Source: Sediminicola arcticus (GTDB taxonomy: Bacteria > Bacteroidota > Bacteroidia > Flavobacteriales > Flavobacteriaceae). Taken from it: a stretch of DNA of 64,000 bases. Both the position numbers and the translations under genes were made by a program. Position 1 is the stretch's first letter. Every line of letters starts with the position of its first letter. The notes beneath the pieces are model-generated. The model was not told the DNA's origin and made no database searches. It saw only the letters and a program-made list of their open reading frames with translations. Location of the stretch: the NCBI RefSeq assembly GCF_040566695.1, contig NZ_JBEXAE010000001.1, positions 558,001 through 622,000 on the forward strand. The letters are read 5' to 3'. Below are positions 28,719 through 35,489 of the stretch, piece after piece.

Positions 28719-29029
28719 AATCGTATTTTTTCGGATTAATACCTTATAAAGGTAATTCTACTGTACGTGTATTTATAATTTAATGGCTTAAGTGAGGATA
28801 AAACAGGTGTACGAAAGGCCCCAATAAATTTAATCTATGAATGGGTTTTTTTGTAAGACGAACGGTGTAGTCTGTTGAATAACAATTGGTTAATTGAATC
28901 GATAAAATGGTGTTTAGTGACTAAACACTAATGAGGCTTCAATTTGTTTCGGATATATTTAATTTCATAGAGACATTGAGGAACTGTTCCTCTTAAGAGA
29001 GAATAACATTTGGTGAAGGACATAAAAAA
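28719..29029. other. Intergenic stretch between the microprotein genes
   Basis: About 310 bp with no coding frame. It presumably holds the promoter of the minus-strand gene at 28548, but no exact TAnnTTTG was found upstream of it. The notable element is the palindrome at 28910-28928. Confidence 0.4.
28910..28928. promoter_or_regulatory. Perfect 19-bp palindrome, possible operator
   Basis: GTGTTTAGT and ACTAAACAC are perfect 9-bp reverse complements around a single G. There is no T run, so it is not a terminator. The one-base centre fits a dimeric regulator site. It is ~190 bp upstream of the ATG at 28718 (minus strand). Which protein binds is unknown. Confidence 0.4.
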
Positions 29030-29055
29030 ACCCCTATGGATATTTCCATAGGGGT
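29030..29055 (-). terminator. Terminator of the second microprotein gene
   Basis: ACCCCTATGGA pairs with TCCATAGGGGT across a short A/T loop. On the minus strand the stem is followed by a run of T, 25 bp after the stop of the gene at 29080. Its strength suggests a highly expressed short transcript. Confidence 0.8.
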
Positions 29056-29079
29056 TTTATATATGCTATTGGAATTTAA

Positions 29080-29250
29080 TTAATCCCAAACAAATCCTGT
29101 TGACATTCTGAAAACCAAAGCGTACATGGCAACTGCGATTAATGTAAAACAAACCCAAGAAAACACCTTTAGGTAGTTCTTTAAGATGAGATGTCCTATA
29201 TTTCTAAATCCTTCTAAATAAATTTCTTTGATAAGTAATAGTTTTGTCAT
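29080..29250 (-). CDS. 56-residue membrane microprotein, paralogue of 28548-28718 (DUF6747-like?)
   Basis: A 56-codon frame beginning MTKLLLIKEIYLEGFRNIG, with one hydrophobic helix at ~30-48 (SWVCFTLIAVAMYALVF) and the ending TGFVWD. It aligns without gaps to the microprotein encoded at 28548-28718; roughly half of the residues are identical by eye and most differences are conservative. It has its own strong terminator and stands alone between non-coding stretches, so it is a monocistronic unit. It is too short for many gene finders. Function unknown; the strongly conserved N-terminal K-E-I-Y-L-E-G-F block suggests a binding surface on the cytoplasmic side. Confidence 0.75.
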   Translation of the reverse strand: MTKLLLIKEIYLEGFRNIGHLILKNYLKVFSWVCFTLIAVAMYALVFRMSTGFVWD

Positions 29251-29531
29251 ACCCCACGTTTTAAGATTAAGTTAAAACAAAGGTCGGGGACATATGGGAG
29301 CTAACGAAAATTACTAGCTTAAATGGTCGCTTCTGCGGATGAAAATACGAATATTGTATACTAAATGATGAAGTGTAATTATATTCGATAAACTGTTAAG
29401 ACGAAAGGAATAAAAAATCAGATAAACGGAAATAGGGCCTGTGATTCAAATTGTGGTAGGCTAATAATTAGGAGTATATAAACTGAGGACTAGGATACTA
29501 CAATGAATATTTTAAGTAAGTGTTAAAATAT
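29251..29531. other. Non-coding stretch upstream of the second microprotein gene
   Basis: About 280 bp, AT-rich, with no supported frame. An approximate minus-strand -7 element may lie near 29278-29285 (CAAAGGTC on the plus strand, one base off the complement of TAnnTTTG). Confidence 0.3.
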
Positions 29532-29571
29532 AGGCCCAAATAATAAAGCTATTGATTTATTATTTGGGCCT
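29532..29571 (-). terminator. Long hairpin downstream of the PorE-like gene
   Basis: A perfect 16-bp inverted repeat (AGGCCCAAATAATAAA and its complement) with an 8-nt loop. It lies 57 bp after the stop of the minus-strand OmpA-family gene. It is the longest perfect stem in the window apart from the tRNA terminators. T-rich flank on the minus strand is modest. Confidence 0.7.
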
Positions 29572-29627
29572 TAAAACTTTAGTTTAATTGTGCTATAAAA
29601 AACAAATAAGTATAGCTATTGAATAAT

Positions 29628-32258
29628 TTACATATTCACTATAATAATTTCCGACCGTCTGTTTAATTCGTGCTTCGTTCCAGAACAAGGAACCCTATTT
29701 GTACATTCATTTATCAATTGCTCTTCACCATACCCAATTGCACTTTCTATTCTTGTAGCGTTAATACCCTTCGAAATTATATAATCTCTGGTTGATTTTG
29801 CCCTTCTGTCCGATAGGTATTTATTGTAAACATCATTACCTCTAGAATCGGTGTGGGATTCAATCTTTATCACCATATCGGGATATTCGTTCATGACACT
29901 TACCACCTTATCTAACTCTAAACTTGCATCGGTTCTAATATTGAATTTATCAAAGTCGAAATAGATAATGTCGGTCTTGAGTTTCCTTATCCCATTTTCA
30001 ATGGCAATGAGGTCTTTTAGCTTTTTAATGGAAACATCCACATTTATCAATTCATTATCTTTAGTGGTTACAGGAAATTCTTGATCAAAATAGGAGTCTT
30101 GGGTAATTTTTAAGACGTATTTGGTATTCCCATCTAAATCTTCAAAAACAAAGGTACCATCGTCCCTAGTAACGACCTCTTTTAGTTTGATGTTGTTTTC
30201 GTCTAATAAGGAGACCAAACTTTGTGGCATTACGTCTCCTGTAATTAGCTCCGTAACAACTCCAGCAATGGCATTTTGGTTTGGCACTACTTCTTCTACC
30301 AACAAACGCTTAAAGGAATAGATATCATCATCTCCTTTTCCACCTTTTCGGTTAGACGCGAAATAGCCTTTTTGGTTTTCTTCATTTACGATATAAGAAA
30401 AATCGTCTTTATTGCTGTTGATGGGCTGCCCCATATTCAATACTTCTTTAAAACCTTCCTCGTCGTAAGCAACTTCATATACATCTAGACCCCCCAGACC
30501 TATATGACCGTTAGAGGAGAAGTAAAGCTTTTTGTCATTTATAAACGGGAACATTTCCTTTTGTTCTGTATTAATTCCTGGGCCAAGATTTTTTGGTGCA
30601 GAATATTGTCCGTTTTCCAAAACGTCCACAACAAAAATATCTGTCTGACCAATGCTTCCGGGCATGTCGGAAACAAAGTATAGTTGTTTCCCGTCTGGAC
30701 TTAGGGCGGGATGGCCCGTGGAGTATTCATCACTATTGAAGGGCACTTCCTCTGCTTCTGTCCATTCACCATCCACTTTAACTGATCGGTATATTTTCAG
30801 GTTGTTAATTCCGTTTTGATCTCTTTTTAATTTTTTACCATAATTATTTCTGGTAAAATACATGGTCATATTATCTGGAGTAAACGTAACCGAAGCCTCA
30901 TGATACTTCGTGTTAATTTTTTTTGAAAATTTAATGGCGCTTTTTAAATCTTGTGATTCACCATTTATTTTGGATACGTACAGATCTAAATAGGGTTGAT
31001 TGTTCCATTTATACCTCCTGGTTTTTAAAAAGGAAGAATCCTTAGCGGAGGCAAAGACTATTTCATCTCCATTGTGAAACATAGGTGAAAATTCAGAATA
31101 CTTTGTGTTAATAGCCAAATTCTTTAAACCAAAATCCTGTTCTTTAGTTAAGATGTTATCCAGTACAGCTTCTTTCTTTTCTGCGTTCAGTGCTGTCCTG
31201 GTATTATTAGGCTTATTAGACTTCATGTTTTGATCATAAAGACGCATCAAACGCTTAGATCGAGCATATTTTCCTGTACCCTTTAAGGTATGGGCATATT
31301 TAAACAATTGATCAGGAGAAAGATCTTTCTCATAACGTTCATATAGGATATTGTACCAATAATAGGCCTTGGGCATATCGGTATTGTAATAATAGGCATC
31401 ACCCGCTTTTTGAAGTACGGCAAAGGAGTAATTTTTAGAATCCTTTTTTAAAGCCTCTTCATAAAGTTCGGCAGCTTCTGCATACCACATTTTATTAAAG
31501 TACTCATCCGCTTTTTGAATCAGTCGGCTAGTATTGGGGTTGTCTTTTTCTTTGGAATAGGTTATTTGCCTTCTATTAGTCCTTCTTTTGGGTTTTTCGT
31601 CCTCCACCTCATCAACAGTATTGAGCATATCATAGGTAACTTCGTCTATGGACAATTCTTGTTCGCTCTTGGAATTGTTTTTTAATGGTTTTGTCTCCTG
31701 CAGGGGAGTTTTTGTCCCAGCCTCAACAGGAGATGATGGAATCGGAGATGTTGTCTTGTCCTTTAAGTCTATTTTATTGGCTTTTCCGCCATTATCAACA
31801 TTCATCAACCAAAGAGGTTCAGTATAGGAGCCATTTAATTTGGAGTTACAGGACTCAATTGCTTGGTCTAAAGATTCATATTGAGCCAAATAGACATAAT
31901 TAAGGCTATTTTCAGAATTCTTTATAAATCCAGCGGAAAATCCTTTCCCTTTAAGTTTTTGAACTAATTTTTTAGCGTTGATTAAATCGGAAAATACTCC
32001 GGTTACAATATAATACCCTTCACCTGCACCTTTCAGGTTATAGAAAGTTCTACTATGGATATTGTTTTTAGTCGCTGCTCTTTTAAACGCCTCTCCAGAA
32101 ACTCTCTTGTTAGGTACAGAGGAATTACGAAATGTGGTCTTATTAACACGGGTAAGTGCAGCATAATCACCATTGCTTGCCATATAATTCTTCTCTATAC
32201 CCTGCGCACTGCAAATTGCAGCGATCAAAAAAATATAGGCTGTAAGAAGGTTTTTCAT
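29628..32258 (-). CDS. PorE-like OmpA-family protein: SPOR, TPR, PD40 propeller, carboxypeptidase-regulatory and OmpA domains
   Basis: 876 residues. Signal peptide at 1-19 (ends CSAQ). A SPOR-like module lies at ~78-155 (GYYIVTGVFSD ... YVYLAQYE ... LWLMNVD), close to the two modules of the PorP fusion at 1187-3295. A TPR-like segment (~245-335) follows, then PD40/WD40-like propeller repeats (~365-645; GHPALSPDGKQLYFVSDMPG, FSSNGHIGLGGLDVYE, KGYFASNRKGGKGDDDIYSF). A carboxypeptidase-regulatory beta domain (~655-735) and a C-terminal OmpA peptidoglycan-binding domain (~760-876; IYFDFDKFNIR, IESHTDSRG, LSDRRAKSTRDYI, NRRSEI) complete it. Apart from the SPOR module this is the architecture of PorE, the T9SS protein of Porphyromonas gingivalis that binds peptidoglycan. 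Monocistronic with its own terminator. Role in T9SS is inferred. Confidence 0.85.
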   Translation of the reverse strand: MKNLLTAYIFLIAAICSAQGIEKNYMASNGDYAALTRVNKTTFRNSSVPNKRVSGEAFKRAATKNNIHSRTFYNLKGAGEGYYIVTGVFSDLINAKKLVQKLKGKGFSAGFIKNSENSLNYVYLAQYESLDQAIESCNSKLNGSYTEPLWLMNVDNGGKANKIDLKDKTTSPIPSSPVEAGTKTPLQETKPLKNNSKSEQELSIDEVTYDMLNTVDEVEDEKPKRRTNRRQITYSKEKDNPNTSRLIQKADEYFNKMWYAEAAELYEEALKKDSKNYSFAVLQKAGDAYYYNTDMPKAYYWYNILYERYEKDLSPDQLFKYAHTLKGTGKYARSKRLMRLYDQNMKSNKPNNTRTALNAEKKEAVLDNILTKEQDFGLKNLAINTKYSEFSPMFHNGDEIVFASAKDSSFLKTRRYKWNNQPYLDLYVSKINGESQDLKSAIKFSKKINTKYHEASVTFTPDNMTMYFTRNNYGKKLKRDQNGINNLKIYRSVKVDGEWTEAEEVPFNSDEYSTGHPALSPDGKQLYFVSDMPGSIGQTDIFVVDVLENGQYSAPKNLGPGINTEQKEMFPFINDKKLYFSSNGHIGLGGLDVYEVAYDEEGFKEVLNMGQPINSNKDDFSYIVNEENQKGYFASNRKGGKGDDDIYSFKRLLVEEVVPNQNAIAGVVTELITGDVMPQSLVSLLDENNIKLKEVVTRDDGTFVFEDLDGNTKYVLKITQDSYFDQEFPVTTKDNELINVDVSIKKLKDLIAIENGIRKLKTDIIYFDFDKFNIRTDASLELDKVVSVMNEYPDMVIKIESHTDSRGNDVYNKYLSDRRAKSTRDYIISKGINATRIESAIGYGEEQLINECTNRVPCSGTKHELNRRSEIIIVNM

Positions 32259-32646
32259 CGATGCAGCTATTTGTTGGGATTATTGGTTTAAAGATCTTGG
32301 AATGATAACGTAAAAACCAACTTATTTATTGGGTTGGCATAGTGTTCTGATTTTCAGCAAGTTTAAATCCCTATTATCTTTAAACTACGAATTTAGCGGA
32401 TGAAGTACCATCCAATTACTTTTTGTTGTGAAAGTGATGCATTTTGTCGTAAACAAGGGATTTATGGTTAAGAGGTAGATGGTAAAGATTGCTATTCTCA
32501 AAGAAAAGAGGGATTTCCACAAACTCTTGTAAGGATGGCATTAAATATTTTTTAATGCAATTATGGCATTAGCAGCCAAAGAATAGTAGATGTTAAAACA
32601 AAAAAAACACCCACAAGGGGCGTCTGGTTTTTTAGAATATATAAAC
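32259..32646. other. Intergenic region between the PorE-like gene and tatA
   Basis: About 390 bp with no supported gene. It holds the tatA terminator at 32600-32623 and an 8-bp AT-rich inverted repeat at 32538-32558 (GCATTAAA/TTTAATGC) without a T run. The promoter of the PorE-like gene must lie here, but no exact TAnnTTTG was seen on the minus strand. Confidence 0.35.
32600..32623 (-). terminator. Terminator of tatA
   Basis: On the minus strand ACGCCC and GGGTGT pair (one G-U) around CTTGT and run directly into a series of T, 23 bp after the tatA stop. Confidence 0.6.
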
Positions 32647-32838
32647 TTATTTTTTTTCTTCGATCTTGTCATTTGGGGTATCATCTTCCTTTGAGGCGTC
32701 CTTAAATTCTTTAATTCCGCTCCCAAGTCCACGCATTAATTCCGGAATTTTCTTTCCACCGAACAATAAAAGAATAACCAAAACCACAATAACTATTTGC
32801 CAAGGGCCAACTGCTAAAAAAATGTTTGAAGATATCAT
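32647..32838 (-). CDS. tatA: Twin-arginine translocase subunit TatA/TatE
   Basis: 63 residues, the normal small size. N-terminal transmembrane helix IVIVVLVILLLF, then the FGGKKIPELMRGLGSGIKEF signature with the F-G hinge and amphipathic helix, then a charged tail (EDDTPNDKIEEKK). TatA oligomers form the pore for export of folded proteins across the inner membrane. tatB/tatC are not in the window. It is a single-gene unit between its own promoter (32861-32868) and terminator. The start is fixed by the helix: it has only about 11 residues before it, as usual. Confidence 0.95.
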   Translation of the reverse strand: MISSNIFLAVGPWQIVIVVLVILLLFGGKKIPELMRGLGSGIKEFKDASKEDDTPNDKIEEKK

Positions 32839-32860
32839 TTCAGATGATTTAAATAGACTA

Positions 32861-32868
32861 CAAATGTA
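32861..32868 (-). promoter_or_regulatory. -7 promoter element of tatA
   Basis: On the minus strand TACATTTG, an exact match to TAnnTTTG, 22 bp before the ATG. Confidence 0.6.
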
Positions 32869-33023
32869 CTAAAAAAGTAACAAGTAATCCGTTATTATTA
32901 TAAAGGAAATACTAATTTAACGATGTAAACCAAATCCTATTAATAAGCGTATACATTTTAACGATGGATTATATGTCTATGGTAGAATTATTAAATCTGC
33001 TCTTAATTATTCGAGAGTAACAT

Positions 33024-33031
33024 TATATTTG
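33024..33031 (+). promoter_or_regulatory. -7 promoter element of the M23 peptidase gene, 6 bp from the ATG
   Basis: TATATTTG followed by TAGACT and then ATG. The expected transcription start coincides with the start codon, so the message is likely leaderless. The same octamer precedes holB at a similar distance. Confidence 0.6.
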
Positions 33032-33037
33032 TAGACT

Positions 33038-33907
33038 ATGGCCAATAAAGGTGAAAAAAGAAAGGAAATAAAAAAGAAGCTTTTACATAAGTATCGCTTG
33101 GTGATACTTAATGAAAACACTTTTGAAGAAAAAATCTCCTTTAAATTGAGCCGATTAAATGTTTTTGTTACGGGCTCCCTTTTTATTGTGGCCCTTATTG
33201 CGTTTACAACGGTACTTATCGCCTTCACACCTTTAAGAGAGTATATTCCTGGCTATTCTTCAACTAAATTAAAAAGACAAGCCACTGAATTAACCTATAA
33301 GACAGATTCCTTAGTCACCGTTTTAAATTACACCAACAAGTATTTAGATAATATTAGAATGGTACTTAATGGTGATATAGCAAATAACCAAGTAAATAGA
33401 GATTCTTTGTTCGAACAGTTCAAGTTGGATCCATCTTCCATAGACCTTACTCCTATACGAGAAGATTCCTTATTGAGGGAACAAGTTGAAATGGAAGACA
33501 AGTACAGTTTGTTCGAAAGAGATATCAAAGATGTGAACCTTGTGCTTTTTCCTCCTGTAGGGGGAACCATTACCCAAGAATATAATCCACAGAAGAAGCA
33601 CTATGCTGTAGATGTGGTTGCAGTTACTAATACACCTGTAAAGGCCGTAGCAGATGGGATGGTTATTTTTGCAGAATGGACAGCAGATACAGGATACGTC
33701 ATTATTTTAGAACATAAAGAAGGCTTATTGTCTGTTTACAAACACAATGGTTCTCTAAACAAACAACAGGGAGATATGGTCAGGGCCGGAGAGGTCATTG
33801 CCTCTGTAGGTAACACAGGAGAATTAACTACTGGACCGCATCTTCATTTTGAACTTTGGAACAATGGTGGTCCGGTTAACCCTTTGGATTATATCGATTT
33901 TAAATAA
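33038..33907 (+). CDS. M23 family metallopeptidase (LytM-like), membrane anchored
   Basis: 289 residues. A basic cytoplasmic N-terminus (~1-45) precedes one transmembrane helix (~47-68) and a periplasmic coiled region (~75-165). The M23 (lysostaphin-type) domain is at ~172-287. The zinc and catalytic residues are visible: H-Y-A-V-D in place of H-x-x-x-D, YKHNG, and GPHLHFELW (the HxH). Because all ligands are present it may be an active endopeptidase cutting peptidoglycan cross-links, although the N-terminal GxxxxHxGxD is relaxed. Followed 7 bp later by the GH3 gene; in my memory this pair is common in Flavobacteriaceae. First gene of the long envelope-polysaccharide series. The transmembrane segment shows that it is anchored rather than secreted. 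Confidence 0.87.
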   Translation: MANKGEKRKEIKKKLLHKYRLVILNENTFEEKISFKLSRLNVFVTGSLFIVALIAFTTVLIAFTPLREYIPGYSSTKLKRQATELTYKTDSLVTVLNYTNKYLDNIRMVLNGDIANNQVNRDSLFEQFKLDPSSIDLTPIREDSLLREQVEMEDKYSLFERDIKDVNLVLFPPVGGTITQEYNPQKKHYAVDVVAVTNTPVKAVADGMVIFAEWTADTGYVIILEHKEGLLSVYKHNGSLNKQQGDMVRAGEVIASVGNTGELTTGPHLHFELWNNGGPVNPLDYIDFK

Positions 33908-33914
33908 ATAAGCT

Positions 33915-35414
33915 ATGTCACTAAAGTCTTTTGCAGCGCGGATTTTTGCAAGACGAATTTCAAAGAGGAACGCCAAATGGATTAATAACCCATTACAGGC
34001 ACAAGAAAAGGTCTTTGCTCAATTGATTAAAAAGGCACAGCATACAAAATTTGGTCAAGACCATAACTTCGATGCCATAAAATCATATTCAGATTTTTCT
34101 AATAATGTCCCTATTAGGGATTATGAAGAATTAAAACCGTATGTTGATGAGGTAGTAGCGGGTAAAGAAGATATTTTGTGGCCGGGGAAACCTGCCTATT
34201 TTGCAAAAACCTCTGGCACTACTTCAGGTGCTAAATACATCCCTATTACCGATGAGTCTATCAAATACCAGATAGAGGCCTCCAGAAATGCCATCTTGAA
34301 TTATATTGATGAGACGGGGAATGCCGATTTTGTGACCGGTAAAATGATATTCCTACAGGGAAGTCCGGAGTTACATGAAAAAAATGGCATTAAATTGGGA
34401 AGGTTATCTGGAATCTCCGCCCATTATGTGCCTGCCTATCTGCAAAAAAATCGACTCCCATCTTGGAAAACCAATTGCATTGAAGATTGGGAAACAAAGG
34501 TCAATGAGATTGTAAAGGAGACGGAACAGGAGGATATGACTGTTATTGCAGGGATTCCTTCATGGGTGCAGATGTACTTTGAAAAATTGAACCAAAAATC
34601 AGGGAAGAAGGTTGGTGAGCTTTTTAAGAACTTCCAGCTTTTTATCTACGGGGGTGTAAACTTTGAACCCTACCGGGCAAAATTTGAGAACTTAATGGGC
34701 AAAAAAGTAGATAGTATAGAGCTTTTCCCTGCCAGTGAAGGTTTTTTTGCCTATCAAAATTCCCAAAAGGAAAAGGGCATGCTTCTTTTGTTGGATTCGG
34801 GAATCTTTTACGAGTTTGTAAAATCAGATGAGTTTTTTGAAAAAGGTGCGCAACGATTGACTTTAAAGGACGTTGAAATCGGAGTGAATTATGTGATGAT
34901 TATTTCTACCAATGCTGGGTTATGGGCCTATAATCTGGGAGATACTGTTCAGTTTATTTCCTTAAAACCTTATAAAATTATTGTATCCGGAAGGATTAAA
35001 CATTTTATTTCTGCCTTTGGGGAGCATATAATTGGCAAGGAAGTAGAAGAGGCCATGCGAAAGGCGATCTCGGCATCAGATGCCAGAATCAACGAATTTA
35101 CCGTAGCCCCACAGATTGCACCAGAAGGAAATCAGTTGCCCTATCATGAATGGTTGGTGGAATTTGAAAAGGAGCCAACAGATCTTGTAACGTTTATAAA
35201 AATACTGGATAAGGAACTGCAGGATCAGAACAGTTACTATTTTGATTTGATAGAGGGGAAGGTACTCCAAACCCTAAAAGTAACTCCAATCAAACAAGGA
35301 GGGTTCAATGAATATATGAAATCCTTGGGCAAATTAGGAGGGCAGAATAAGGTGCAACGATTATCTAACGACAGGAAGGTAGCCGGTGCCCTAAAGGCCT
35401 ATACAATAGACTAG
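33915..35414 (+). CDS. GH3-family acyl-adenylating/amido synthetase-like protein
   Basis: 499 residues, typical for bacterial GH3 homologues. The family (plant auxin/jasmonate amido synthetases) adenylates a carboxylate and joins it to an amine. Motif I for ATP/AMP binding is intact: YFAKTSGTTSGAKYIPIT (~98-115). A middle motif ELFPASEGFFAYQ (~277) and the motif III region WAYNLGDTVQF (~331) with ISGR-like VSGRIKHFISAFGEH (~355) follow. The bacterial substrates are unknown. It is tightly linked (7 bp) to the M23 peptidase and starts a series ending in O-antigen genes. This suggests an envelope-related acyl-amide product, but that is inference only. No signal peptide, so cytoplasmic. Confidence 0.88.
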   Translation: MSLKSFAARIFARRISKRNAKWINNPLQAQEKVFAQLIKKAQHTKFGQDHNFDAIKSYSDFSNNVPIRDYEELKPYVDEVVAGKEDILWPGKPAYFAKTSGTTSGAKYIPITDESIKYQIEASRNAILNYIDETGNADFVTGKMIFLQGSPELHEKNGIKLGRLSGISAHYVPAYLQKNRLPSWKTNCIEDWETKVNEIVKETEQEDMTVIAGIPSWVQMYFEKLNQKSGKKVGELFKNFQLFIYGGVNFEPYRAKFENLMGKKVDSIELFPASEGFFAYQNSQKEKGMLLLLDSGIFYEFVKSDEFFEKGAQRLTLKDVEIGVNYVMIISTNAGLWAYNLGDTVQFISLKPYKIIVSGRIKHFISAFGEHIIGKEVEEAMRKAISASDARINEFTVAPQIAPEGNQLPYHEWLVEFEKEPTDLVTFIKILDKELQDQNSYYFDLIEGKVLQTLKVTPIKQGGFNEYMKSLGKLGGQNKVQRLSNDRKVAGALKAYTID

Positions 35415-35470
35415 TAACAATCCTATTTTAGAAAATAAGCGCACTTATGGGATATCCTAAATAATAACCG

Positions 35471-35478
35471 TAATTTTG
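35471..35478 (+). promoter_or_regulatory. -7 promoter element upstream of 35490
   Basis: TAATTTTG fits TAnnTTTG, 11 bp before the ATG, in the only sizeable gap (75 bp) between the GH3 gene and the next ones. It could drive the polysaccharide genes separately from the M23-GH3 pair. Confidence 0.5.
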
Positions 35479-35489
35479 CCAGCAGAATT

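Noticed and set aside
32538..32558. Terminator or operator at the GCATTAAA repeat
   Set aside because: Arms are short and AT-rich with no T run; likely chance in an AT-rich gap.
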